Below, piece by piece: positions 23,739-34,041 of a stretch of DNA of 64,000 nt. Position 1 is the stretch's first letter. Every line of letters starts with the position of its first letter. This DNA is from Areca catechu. Taxonomy: Eukaryota > Streptophyta > Magnoliopsida > Arecales > Arecaceae. Under the pieces are notes generated by a model, which ran no database searches, was not told the DNA's origin, and saw only the letters and a program-made list of their open reading frames with translations. Location of the stretch: assembly GCA_021397845.1 (NCBI GenBank), contig CM038053.1:147892041-147956040 (forward strand), given 5' to 3'. Both the position numbers and the translations under genes were made by a program.

Positions 23739-24704
23739 TGGTGCGGGACTAACTATATGCTAGGATGATGCAGGTGATTTTTTTTTCTTTGTGATTTTAG
23801 GATTTTAATTAAGGATTCTCGAAAATAAGAGAGAATAAATCTAAACATTTTGTAATGATAAGAACTACTAGCACGTAAATTAGCCCCTAAGCAAGGATAA
23901 AAAGAGGACCCCGGGATTGAGAAACCCTGTAGGACTTAGCTCTCGAATCAATACCTACTTAGGAGTTAGGGTGGCAAACCTCAAAATATCCGAAGTGCCC
24001 GATACCGAGTTCACTCGCTCTTGCGAATGCGGCCTGGATGATCGAGCCTTCAACCCCGCGGATGCGCCGGCTTGCTGTCCGAAGGTCTCGAAGGCAAGGA
24101 AAATCGACTCCATGTTCGTGGCACTTGGAGGACCTGTGAGCATTCAAGAGAAGAGTTAAGATTCAACACAAAAAAAGCAAGGGATGAAAGAATGAGAGTT
24201 GATGTTGGTGGTGGATGGAGTTCTTCTTGCTAGGTGCCTGGTTGGATGATCCCGATGGACTCCGAACTCGAAGTTGGAGGATGGATTTGCGGAAGAGATA
24301 GTAACTCGAGGCCTCACACCTCTCGATGCCCGAAGGCAAAGGTGCTTCCTTATGGAGATCGACGTTCTTAAGTAACGAAGGCAACTAAAGAGAATGGCTC
24401 TCAAATCTTGTTTTTTTCATTCATCAACATTTTTTTTACAAGGGAGGGGGCAAAGTCCTTTATACAGGCACCTTAGGACCCCTTTCAAAATTTGAATGAA
24501 AAATACAAATTCTTCTCTTGATAAGGTTCCAAAATATTCTAAAATTCTAAAAAATTCTGAATTTAATCTCCTTGGCTGACCAAAGCCTCTTGTGATTTGG
24601 GTGTGGAATGATAATGGGCTTGGAAGAAGGAATTTGGCTCCCTTGGACTTGGTAAGTTGACCTTTAATTTGGGAAAAAGGCATGATGCAAGGCTTGTGTC
24701 TCCC

Positions 24705-24862
24705 TCTTTCCTTGGTTGCTCACCCTTCTTTGGAGAGAAGCTTGATATGAGGCTTGGGGCAAGGTCTTTGTCTTCAACCTTTCTTTGGTTGCTCACTCTT
24801 TTTTGGAGAGAAGCTTGATATGAGGCTTGGAACAAGGCCTTTGTCTTCAACCTTTCCTTGGT
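24705..24862 (-). repeat. Tandem 73-74 bp repeats in gypsy 2 LTR
   Basis: Two units starting CTTTCYTTGGTTGC at 24705 and 24779, with a partial third at 24852. The 5' LTR has the same array at 31607, 31680 and about 31753. They lie upstream of the TATA-like box in element orientation, where U3 enhancer repeats are usual. Confidence 0.8.
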
Positions 24863-25110
24863 TGCCCATGACTCCTTTAGTAAGTGGCTTAATGGAGGAA
24901 GGGAAAGGAGGAAAGGATATGTGACGTGTCTCCATTTGGCACCCAAGAAAATTTCACTTGTGCCGCCCACATGGCTGGATGAGGTGGTGCCACATGAGAT
25001 GATGAAGTGGTGCCACATGGGGTGGTGAAGTGGCACCATATGGTTGACATGTTGTCCTTCAAGGCTCGGCCAAATAGTAGTTGAGATGGACTCAAAGACT
25101 ACTCTAGCTT

Positions 25111-25768
25111 TGATGGGGGACAGATGGTAGGATCGTTGGTGAGCCTAGAAGTCACCTAAATTAGGGTACTATTTTATATTGATATTTTTTTCTCTAGGGG
25201 TGACGAAGGAATTGTGGGGATGTTAGATAGGAATCTGGATCTCATGGACTTTAAGACTCACACAAACGAAGAGACCTCTCACCTCTAGGGCATTACACCC
25301 TCCTCGATACTTGGAGGTGCTAGGATGGATCTCAAAGGCCACGAGGGGATATAGAAGATGGAATGGGAAGGGGGATAACTGGGCATGACCTCACATCATG
25401 TCCTGGGGTTGGGCCTCACACCCTCTCCTCACGAAGTGAAATAAAAAACCACTCTTTTCTAAAACTCATTTTCGTTCCCAAAACTTGATTAAACTTTTTT
25501 TTTTTTACAAAGGAGTGAGGGTGCTATTTATAGACCTGTCCAACCCTCATTTGAATTTGAATACAAGATAAAAAGATAGAAATGATTCAAATTCAAATAC
25601 AAGATAGGATAAGATAAGCCTATCCATATCTCAATCCTAACCAACCAAATCCTAATTCAAATTTTAAATAAAAGATAAATCCTAAATTTATTCTAGATAT
25701 GTTCCGAGATTCGCGTGGCTCCATGATTCGTGCTTGCTCCGGGATTCATGCTCGTGAGGTCCCCATCA
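25111..25768 (-). repeat. 3' LTR of the small cargo element (658 bp)
   Basis: In + strand terms starts TGATGGGGGACAG and ends GTCCCCATCA. The adjoining purine run on the minus strand (AGGGAAA, 25775-25769) is a weak candidate polypurine tract. Confidence 0.92.
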
Positions 25769-26562
25769 TTTCCCTGAGGTAGGGAAAACTCAACTCCGTC
25801 GAGTCAAGATCAGTGGAGGCTTTGATGAACGGAGTCAAGAACAGTGGGGGCTTTGATGAACCACATCCAAATGCTCTGCTATAAGATCTCTATAGCTCTA
25901 AAATCCGTATAGCTTTGAAGATCATGCAGAAGCTTTGGAGATTGTGCAGCTTGAAGGAACGTGCAAAATCTTGAGTCAACAATAAGGGAAGCACATTGCT
26001 TAAAAAAATGTGCAGCTCCTTTAAGTGAAGTCGGTAGCAGGGGTGGCAACTGCTTTGAAGAACGTGCAGTGCATTCACATTCGTGCCAGTGGCTATCTGC
26101 TTTGACGAGCATGCGGAACACCCAGAGGTTATGGTCCTTGGAGAGCAGATCTGGTAGGCTCTCCTTCGGTGACAGAGCTGGAGTCAGAGTGGCGATTTGG
26201 GGAGAGGGGAGGCATGGATCCATCCCTGTGATTGACGGTAGCATGGTGGGGAGAAGAAACTGGCAGGGGATTTGGAGGAGAAGGCCGGTAGGGCGGCGTT
26301 GAGCGGATCTATGACACAGGGGGTTTCAGATGGGATTGGGAGTTGGCTGGAAATGTTTATGATGGTGGAGCATCGATTGTCGGTAGTGAGTGAAGAGAGG
26401 GGTAGCCATTGGTGTTTGTCGAAGACGGGGCTTCACGGGAGGTAGAGAAAAGGGGGGGCTTAATCTGGGCGGAGGCTGATGGAGGTGTGGGGCATCGTCG
26501 GCAGTGGGAGGAGCTTTGGTGGATCCGGCTGGAAGAAGGGCAGCATGGTCGATGATTGTTCA
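25769..26562 (-). other. Cargo region of the small element, origin unknown
   Basis: No retroviral protein is seen. A 28-bp direct duplication (AGTGGRGGCTTTGATGAAC core) is at about 25812-25862. A loose repeat around GCTTTGAAGAACGTGCAG recurs near 25912, 26051 and 26098. Open frames on both strands (for example 26244-25879 minus, 25961-26302 plus) have no recognised similarity. The composition differs from the flanking LTRs, consistent with captured host sequence. Confidence 0.55.
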
Positions 26563-26685
26563 CCGGAGCTTGTCGGAGTTGCGACTGACGAGGACGAGGT
26601 GGAGGCTGCTGCGGGGTAGCTGGACGGTGAAGACCTTGCCAATGCCGTCGGTGGAGCCGGTGATGACAAAGGAAACGACGATGTC
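26563..26685 (-). pseudogene. Captured 3-oxoacyl-CoA reductase-like (SDR) fragment
   Basis: About 41 residues on the minus strand contain FVITGSTDGIGKVF followed by LHLVLVSRNSDKLR. This is the N-terminal Rossmann motif TGxxxGIG and second strand of short-chain dehydrogenase/reductases. The TDGIGK...LVLVxRNxDKL pattern is that of plant very-long-chain 3-oxoacyl-CoA reductase (KCR, fatty-acid elongase in the ER). A stop follows directly at 26562-26560. The membrane anchor and the catalytic Ser-Tyr-Lys part are absent, so this is a fragment without enzyme function. It lies in the sense orientation of the element. Assignment to KCR rather than another SDR is from motif memory and needs a search. 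Confidence 0.6.
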
Positions 26686-27214
26686 TAGGAATGGAGGAGA
26701 CAGAGTCGGCCTTGGCATCCGAGGATGGTTGGGCAGTGGCGGTGAGGATGGAGGCAATGAGATATTGGGCATGATTCTGGGCATTTATAGGGAAGGAGGA
26801 TTAAGTGAGGCCACGGTGGATAGGATGGAGAGGGCAGCGACATCACTCGCTCGACTTGGTCGGCGTGGATCTCCCGGATAGAGAGAGGCAGTGGAGTCAA
26901 TTTACCGGCAGGAGGGCGGAGAGGAGGGTATGGCGAGGAAGAAGGTGGAGACGGGGAGTGGCGGTGGCAGTTACAGCATCCAGGGGGCGGTGATGAGGCG
27001 TCGGTGAGGTGGCATGGATAGTTCGCCGGAGAGGGGGAAACTATGGTGAGGTGGTCGGGCAGTAGGAAGGCGATAGTGGAGTTTGGGAGGAAGAACAGAA
27101 AGAAGAAAATTAAATCATTGGCAAATTAGGATTTTTTTTTTTGAATCTGTGAGAAGGGGGGATGACTGGTAAGAGAACATTTGGGATGATATAAAAGTAC
27201 CCTAATCTTTCTGG
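26686..27214 (-). other. GC-rich cargo upstream of the reductase fragment
   Basis: In element sense this lies between the PBS and the reductase fragment. It is rich in CCTCC/GCC-type sequence, includes a TATAAATGCC string on the minus strand near 26790, and has short open frames with no recognised product. It resembles a plant 5' untranslated or promoter-proximal region more than retroelement leader, but this is inference. Confidence 0.4.
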
Positions 27215-27226
27215 GCTCTGATACCA
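27215..27226 (-). promoter_or_regulatory. Primer-binding site of the small element
   Basis: Minus strand TGGTATCAGAGC, four bases inside the 5' LTR; it fixes the orientation of the element. Confidence 0.9.
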
Positions 27227-27230
27227 AAAT

Positions 27231-27889
27231 TGATAGGGGACAGATGGTAGGATCATTGGTGAGCCTAGAAGTCACCTAAATTAGGGTACTATTTTTTTTT
27301 GATATATTTTTCTCTAGGGGTGGCAAAGAAATAGTGGGGATGTAGGATAGAAATCTGGATCTCATGGACTTTAGGACTCACCCTAACAAAGAGACCTCTT
27401 ACCTCTAGGGCATTACACCCTCCTCGATACTTGGAGGTGCTAGGATGGATCTCAAAGGCCATGAGGGTATAGAGAAGATGGAATGGGAAGGGAGATAACT
27501 GGGCATGACCTCACATCATGTCCCGGGGTTGGGCCTCACACCCTCTACTCATGGAGTGAGATAAAAAACCACTCTTTTCTAAAACTCATTTTCATTCGCA
27601 AAACTTGTCTAAACTTTTTTTTTTTTTACAAAAGAGTGAGGGTGGTATTTATAGACCTACCCAACCCTCATTTGAATTTGAATACAAGATAAAAAGATAC
27701 AAATGATTCAAATTCAAATACAAGGTAATATAAGATAAGCATATCAATATCTCAATCCTAACCAACCAAATCCTAATTGAAATTTCAAATAAAAGATAAA
27801 TCCTAAATTTATTCTGGATATGTTCTAAGACTCGCGTGGCTCCAAGATTCATGCTTGCTCCGGTATTCATGCTGGTGAGGTCCCCATCA
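27231..27889 (-). repeat. 5' LTR of the small cargo element (659 bp)
   Basis: In + strand terms starts TGATAGGGGACAG and ends GTCCCCATCA. A minus-strand TATAAATA box is at 27653-27646, with a polypyrimidine run just upstream in + coordinates. Confidence 0.92.
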
Positions 27890-28074
27890 AGCTTGGACCC
27901 AGACTCGTACTAGACTCAATTTAGGACACAACATGACCAAATTGGTCAATGTGTAGGTCTAAACAAAAATAATTGAGACTATATTCATGACTAAAATTTA
28001 CAATGCTTAGGCTTGAATCCTTATTACTGGACCCAAAAATTGAGACCCTAATAAGAGATCTGGTGCCCACACCA

Positions 28075-28570
28075 ATTCTACCGTGGTAGGAGGAACTCGA
28101 CCCTGTCGAGTAAGGGTTCATTTGGCTTTGGTATTTTACCAGATTGTCATGGTCGAGGTGCTGCATGTCCTTTCGGGTATACTATGAATCATCGAACTGT
28201 GGTTGGCCTTACAATCGGACCAAGTAATGCTGAAAGCCTTTGCCCTGGGTGGTCATAGCTTGATCATCCAGGACACGCTCGACGCTCTCCTCTCTCAGGT
28301 AAAATTGGAAGTGGACACTCTGGGTCAGGTTAGCTCTTGTATGAAAGGTTAGGCCCAAGTGGCTCACTAGGTATGTTTGCTGGTTCCCTATACTCGACTA
28401 TGTCTGAGATATTGAAAGTCGAGCTAATGCCATAATCCGGGGGTAGCTCAAGCACATAGGCATTAGGGTTAACTCTCCTTATCACTCTAAAGGTGCCAGC
28501 TCCACGAGCATAAAATTTTTTAAACATTCAGGCCTAAGCCTAACCATTATAGAATCCCTAATTTCAAACT
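28075..28570 (-). pseudogene. Gypsy 2 integrase C-terminus and chromodomain-like tail
   Basis: Minus-strand reading gives KEFEIRDSIMVRLRPE, VNPNAYVLELPPDYG, ISSTFNISDIVEYREP, a degraded chromodomain (HYLVRL...GQPQFDDS...DMQHLDHDNLVKYQS) and YSTGSSSSYHG just before the 3' LTR. It matches gypsy 1 from about 21190 on, with stops and shifts. The integrase catalytic core that should precede it is missing. Confidence 0.82.
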
Positions 28571-29011
28571 CTTTGGGCAAGAGAAGGTCAATGCTATGGA
28601 AGGATGGGTCAACAATTTCTGGAAAGAGATCTTGTATTGGAATTGAAGGGATGAGCTCCTCCTGAGGGTACCGAACTAAAGAGACCATATCCTCAGTAAT
28701 TTCCTCTTGGAATTTAGGACTAGGCTTGATAATTGGACTCTCTTCAAGACTCTCCTCAGGTAAAGTCATTATAATATCAGTATCATAGCTCCTCCCTCTA
28801 ACTATTCTTCATAGTCATCCACTAAGTGTGCTTTAGCTTCATATAATTCTACTTCAGGCTCACTGGTGGGTTCAAGATTTTCTAAGGGTCCTTCCAACGT
28901 AGCTTCCGCCTGGGTGTTTTCTAGGTCAACCAATCCCAGGTCAGCAATATACTCCCCCTCTTTAATGTTACCCTGGTGAACACATGGGGTAGTAGGGGTG
29001 GGTCGACTCAT
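28571..29011 (-). pseudogene. Gypsy 2 acidic ORF
   Basis: Acidic stretches LENTQAEATLEGPLENLEP and SLEESPIIKPSPKF lead to YPQEELIPSIPIQDLFPEI and VDPSFHSIDLLL. The frame passes directly into the integrase C-terminus. The blocks EESPI and YPxxE...DLFPEIxDPxFH are shared with gypsy 3, 4 and 6 but absent from gypsy 1, where protease, RT and integrase sit instead. There is one frame change near 28790. Function unknown. Confidence 0.75.
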
Positions 29012-29605
29012 GTCAGCTCGATTTGGACTAGGGCAACTCGGGTAGACTTGACCATACCCTTGGCTAGATCCCAGGGCTCGGCTAGGGTTCCTAAAGGGTT
29101 CAAGTCTACATTAGGTGAGTGCCCTTTGAAAATGCTCACAATACCTCACAGTTTGGTAAGCCTGCTCTAAATTATTGACCTCTCTAAACTAAAGCTCCCT
29201 TTGAAGATCGGGATGTAGGCATGCCCTAAACCTAGACAGGGTTACAGATTCATTGACATTCGATCGCATGACATACTCATTAAACTTTTCAATGTATTCG
29301 GCCACACTCTTGCTCTCTTGATGTGGGAATCTTCTAGACTCAGCCTCTAAGGAGGGATCATGTTGATGGAAACTCCTAGGATTGGGAAGTGATTTAAACT
29401 CTGGTTTAGTGTGAGGCTTCTGGGTCCTAACCTGAGTTTCTAGTCTTGTTAAACTTTGATCAAACTTATCAAGCTTATTGTTCATCCTAGCTATCTGTTC
29501 AAAGATGACCTTTAATTTATCCTTGCGATCGTTCTCCATGGATTCACTTGATTGGGAATGATGGCGGTGATAGGGGACTCCTGATCTAGACGACATGAAA
29601 CACAC
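29012..29605 (-). pseudogene. Gypsy 2 Gag (internally deleted)
   Basis: Begins MSSRSGVPYHRHHSQSSES near 29594. A coiled-coil-like segment (IFEQIARMNNKLDKFDQSLT) follows, then a jump to SVAEYIEKFNEYVMR and TLSRFRACLHPDLQREL, with a stop at 29189. Compared with gypsy 1, the first half of the capsid domain and the CCHC zinc knuckle are missing. Confidence 0.8.
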
Positions 29606-30618
29606 AATGAAAGATGTTATTAGTTTGCTAGACCTAAGAGATCAAACCAAATGTGAGGTCAAGAAGACAAACTTGGTTGTAATAACTTGTCACCTGGCCA
29701 GGTAAGTGTAAAGTTGGTGGAGGTTCCTCTTTGCTTTCCTTAGACACCAATTTGAAATTGGCCAGGTAAGCGAACCAACCCACCTTCTTTCGGGCTCTTG
29801 TCCCTGAACCACTTGCCTAGACACCAGCTACTCAAGCACACACAAACAAGTTGTCTAACTTGGCTTGACACTTGGTTCGACCCGACTTCATGGGTGTCCC
29901 TAGCTCACTAGAGCAAGTTAAGTGTCTACTCTGTTTTACTTAGGGGTTGAGTTCATTATACAGGTTGATGATTTTGGGCTAGGGATAGGTAATGAAATCC
30001 TGACCCTATGTCAAATTGATGCCCTTAAGATGCTTTATGAAAATGATGGCATACAAATGATCTAATAAGATGTATCTAAGTTATATTTTTGTGTTTTTGA
30101 TGTATGATAACAGAAATAAGATGATGGAAATAACAAGAGATGACACTAAATGCAAAATTAGACTATTTGAAAAATGAAAACATGAAAGGATGCACTTGCT
30201 AAAAAATCATAGAATAGATTTTTCTCTCAAGTAGTATTCCAGCTTGTAGAAATTCTACCTGCTGCAATAAAATCTAAGAAAATTATCAAAATTACTATCA
30301 ATTATGTGTGATCTGACAAAATAAAAATCAGAGAGTTTGAAGGTTCCTAAAAATAGTAACTCATAAAACAACAAGCCATATACTGAAAGAAAAAAATGCA
30401 TGAATTAAAAGAAGATGCAAAAATTTTCTTTTGGGCTTTCAAAACTTTCCTTCTTGTGTTCCCTTTCAAAAGTCAATCACAGTGGCACCCCTACACGCCT
30501 TAGGAGATCCCCGTGGAATCAGAGGAGAGGGTCTTGAAATCCTACTTTTCTCCTAAGATCGGACGACCTGGTGAAGCACCTAATCCAAGTACTTTAAGAA
30601 GTGCTAAGTCCTAACAAT
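29606..30618 (-). other. Gypsy 2 untranslated leader
   Basis: Non-coding sequence between PBS and gag. It carries the leader block shared by all gypsy copies here, in + strand GACACCAGCTACTC near 29830, GACCCGACTTC near 29880 and GGGCTAGGGATAGGTAATGAAATCC near 29970-30000. Confidence 0.75.
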
Positions 30619-30630
30619 GCTCTGATACCA
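30619..30630 (-). promoter_or_regulatory. Primer-binding site of gypsy 2
   Basis: Minus strand TGGTATCAGAGC, four bases from the 5' LTR. Confidence 0.9.
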
Positions 30631-30634
30631 AACA

Positions 30635-32208
30635 TGGTGCGAGACTAACTAGATGCTAGGATGATGCAGGTGATTTTTTTTTCTTTGTGAATTTTAGGGT
30701 TTTAATTAAGTCAAGGATTCCCGAAGACAAGAGAGAATAGATCTAGGGATTTTATAATGATAAGAACTACTAGCCCATAAATTAGCCCCTAAGCAAGGAT
30801 AAAAAGAGGACCCCTGGATTGAGAAACTCCGTAGGACTTAGCTCTCGGATCAATACCTACTAATGAGTTAGGGTAGCAAACCTCAAAAGATCTGAAGCGC
30901 CCGATGCCGAGTTCACTTACCCTTGCGGATGCGGCCTGGATGATTGAGCCTCCAACCCCGCGGATGCGCCGGCTTGCTATCCGAAGGTCTTGAAGGCAAG
31001 GGAAACTAACTCCATGTTCATGGCACCTGGAGGACCTGCGAGCATTCAAGAGAAGAGTTAGGATTCAACACAAAGAAAGCAAGGGATGAAAGAATGAGAG
31101 TTGATGTTGGTGGTGGATGGAGTTCTTCTTGCTAGGCACCCGATTGGATGATCCCGATGGACTCTAAACTCAAAGCTAGAGGATGGATTTGCCGAAGAGA
31201 TAGTAACTCGAGGCCTCACACCTCTCAATGCCCGATGGCGAAGGCGCTCCCTCACGGAGATCGACGTTCTTTAGGAATGAAGGCAACTAAACATAATTGC
31301 TCTCATATCTTGTTTTTTTCATTCATCAACATTTTTTTATAAGGGAGTGGGTAAGGTCCTTTATATAGGCACCTTAGGACCCATTTCAAAATTTGAATGA
31401 AAAATACAAATTCTTCTCTTGATAAGGTGCCAAAATATTCTAAAATTCCAAAAAAATCTGAATTTAATCTCCTTGGCCGTCCAAAGCCTCTTGTGATTTG
31501 GGTGTGTCATGATAATGGGCTTGGAAGAAGGAATTTGGCTCCCTTGGACTTGGAAAGTTGACCTTCAATTTGGGAAAAAGGCATGATGCAAGGCTTGTGT
31601 CTCCCTCTTTCCTTGGTTGTTCACCCTTCTTTAGAGAGAAGCTTGATATGAGGCTTGGAGCAAGGCCTTTGTCTTCAACCTTTCCTTAGTTGCTCACCCT
31701 TTTTTGGAGAGAAGCTTGATATGAGTCTTGGAACAAGGCATTTGTCTTCAACCATTCCTTGGTTGCTCATGACTCCTTTAGAAAGTGGCTTGATGGAGGA
31801 AGGGAAAGGAAGAAAGGATATGTGATGTGTCTCCATTTAGCACCCAAGAAAATCTCACTTATGCCGCCCACATGGCTGGATGAGGTGGTGCCACATGGGA
31901 TGATGAAGTGGCACCACATGGGGTGGTTAAGTGGCGCCTTAGGGTTGATATGTTGACCTTCAAGGCTTGGCCAAATAGTAGTTGAGCTGGACTCAAAGAC
32001 CACTCCAGCTTGGACCCAGACTCAGACTGGACTCATTACAGGACTGGACTGAATTTAGGACACAACTTGACCTAATTGGTCAATGTACAGGACTAAACAA
32101 AAATAATTAAGACTATATTCATGACTAAAATTTACAATGCTTAGGCTTGAAGCCTTATTACAGGACCCAAAAATTGAAACCATAATCAGAGGTCTGGGGC
32201 CCACAACA
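30635..32208 (-). repeat. 5' LTR of gypsy 2 (1574 bp)
   Basis: In + strand terms TGGTGCGAGAC to GCCCACAACA. Minus TATATAAA box at 31367-31360. It contains the uninterrupted counterpart (AGCTT at 32007-32011) of the site hit in the other LTR, and the 73-bp tandem repeats at about 31607-31765. Confidence 0.9.
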
Positions 32209-32624
32209 TTAAGTTAATCATTTTTAAAACATGGGTTTGCACTGATGAACCCTCACTCTTCATGCATGGAATAACTGCTTCATATCTTGTACCGAGCCGC
32301 CCTACATTGCTCTCCATAGAGCTCCTTTAAATTGAGCAATATGGGTTGAGGTTCCATCCCTTCATGTTGCCTTTGAAGCTCATTGCTCATCGAGGTTAAC
32401 ATGATGCACCTGATAGTTATACTGTCATTTTGCCACATTTTATGTATCGCTTTTTCTTCCTCGAAAGCATCCTCTGCGATCAGCTCTAGATTTAGAGCAT
32501 CAAGATTATAAGAAAGCTTTTCCTGAGTCAATACTATCCTCAAGTTGCTTAAGCAGTCCATTTAATTGGGGCCGGGCAAGTTGTTGGCATCTATGATGCC
32601 CTGCAGTGACAAATTTGAAGACAT
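32209..32624 (-). pseudogene. Copia 3 Gag N-terminal fragment
   Basis: From ATG at 32624: MSSNLSLQGIIDANNL, a stop, then MDCLSNLRIVLTQEKLSYN, MWQNDSITIRC and LKELYGEQCRAARYKI. This is colinear with residues 1-120 of copia 1 Gag. A stop and frame change follow RYKI. The fragment ends at gypsy 2 and continues at 23738. Confidence 0.88.
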
Positions 32625-33789
32625 AATAAATCCTACATTTAATTAAGAACAATATAACAATACCACTTAAGATGACATTCATAACTAGATAAGGACTTTA
32701 TATCTAGTTATGTCTACCACTATTTTATTCGAATACCATAACCCTCACCTATGGTAAGCGAAAAACCTTACCAGCTTTCTTTAGTGGGGTTGAGATCCCA
32801 ATTCCTCATGAGTTCCTTATGTTACGCAACAAGCACTCATAAGTTCAAAGGTAGGACTTCCTTTCCAATTGCAACCTATGTAATTCTTAACAAATGAACT
32901 ACATCTAAGACACTTATAGTCTTGTATTATACAACAAACTATAATGTCTTAATTTAGTCAGACACTTCATTTCTATATAGCCATGATTGAATAATGTTGC
33001 CCTTGTGTTACATAACAAAGCAACAATTCCAATCATGCTATAAAGCACTAATTGCACCAAAACAAATTTTATATCAAATCTTAGAGCAGGCCTTGTGTCA
33101 CATAACAAACCTACTATAATTTTGATATTAATTTGGCTAAGCATGAAGGAAGGCAAATTATAGTGTGCTTAATCAATTAGCATTCCCAATTCAAGGTCTA
33201 GATATGTAAAAATTGCCTAGGTAATTGGAAGGGGTGAGGGGGTCTCCCCATTGCTTTCCTTAGACACTAATTGAATTGGCCAAGTCAAAGAATGGAACCA
33301 ACTAAAAACGTCATTCCCTTTATCTTCCAAGTACCACTTGCTTAGACACCAATTGGCTGATCAAACCCTAATTGATTTTGCATCATGATTAAATTTACAC
33401 TATGGCTAAATATGATTGTAATGAGAGCTTGGATGTGGTCTCAAAAGACATCCTAACTAATCATGACAACATGATAATAAAACTAGAAAACAAGCATATT
33501 AGCCCTAATATGCATAACATAACATGATTATTTCAAACATCTCTTCACATCACTTGTTCATGGGATATGGCAACTGCGGCACCACTACATGCCATAGAAG
33601 ATCCTATTGAATGGGAAGAGAGGGCCTTTAATCCAATCATAAGTTATTACTAAGATATAACATATCATATATATGTATTTAAACTAAATCATGCATCAGA
33701 AATATGATAATGTAGCATATGATCATATTTTCCTATTATCACATAACATGCCATAATTCAAATGACCATTATTTGAATGAAATAAGAGG
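32625..33789 (-). other. Copia 3 leader with degenerate repeats
   Basis: About 1.2 kb of AT-rich non-coding sequence between PBS and gag. A motif of the form CTTGTGTYACATAACAAAC recurs near 32813, 32920, 33001 and 33090, with 80-105 bp spacing. The open frame on the minus strand at 33156-32914 lies across these repeats and is not taken as a gene. Confidence 0.65.
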
Positions 33790-33801
33790 GCACTGATACC
33801 A
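33790..33801 (-). promoter_or_regulatory. Primer-binding site of copia 3
   Basis: Minus strand TGGTATCAGTGC, one base different from the initiator tRNA-Met site, directly inside the 5' LTR that begins at 33803. Confidence 0.8.
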
Positions 33802-34041
33802 CTGTAGGGTTTTTTAGGGTTTCTTTGGCATAGCAGAACTATGAATTTTAAAAAAAAATTCATTCTACTAGAAAACCCTAAGCCCAAAATCTCTTATTCA
33901 ATAAAATTAACAAGTGACTAAATTAGGGTTATGAAAAATACCTGGAATGCTAATTCCATTCTTTCCACAAGGCTCACAAATGCAAGCTCTGCAGAGGTGA
34001 TCCACATAGGAATCAAACAAGGAAGCTGGTGGGGACACTAG

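Larger units (their letters stand above)
25111..27889 (-). mobile_element. Small non-autonomous LTR element carrying a host-gene fragment
   Basis: Two direct repeats of 658 and 659 bp (25111-25768, 27231-27889), each TG...CA, flank 1462 bp of internal sequence. PBS on the minus strand (27226-27215) puts the 5' LTR on the right. TSD AGCTT is exact on both sides (25106-25110, 27890-27894). No gag or pol is present. The internal part is much more GC-rich than its surroundings and includes a fragment resembling 3-oxoacyl-CoA reductase in sense orientation. By eye the two LTRs differ at about 50 of 658 sites. The other LTR of gypsy 2 preserves the uninterrupted target at 32007-32011. Confidence 0.93.
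23739..28074 (-). repeat. 3' LTR of gypsy 2, interrupted at 25111-27889
   Basis: In + strand terms it starts TGGTGCGGGAC and ends CCCACACCA, matching 30635-32208 throughout. The LTR stops at AGCTT (25106-25110) and resumes at AGCTT (27890-27894). Tandem 73-74 bp units lie at 24705-24862. An inverted TATA-like box is near 24460. Confidence 0.9.
23739..32208 (-). mobile_element. Gypsy 2: pol-less gypsy element (minus strand)
   Basis: LTRs are 30635-32208 (5', 1574 bp) and 23739-28074 (3', split by the element at 25111-27889; about 1.55 kb without it). PBS is at 30630-30619. The internal region of only 2.56 kb has Gag pieces, an acidic ORF and the integrase C-terminus with a chromodomain-like tail, but no protease, RT, RNase H or integrase core. 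Flanking TSDs are CTAAG (23734-23738) and TTAAG (32209-32213), one transition apart. It interrupts copia 3 gag, whose reading resumes on both sides. Confidence 0.9.

Noticed and set aside
25879..26302. Open frames in the cargo element (minus 26244-25879, plus 25961-26302)
   Set aside because: No recognisable domain; both strands open over the same interval; left as unassigned cargo.
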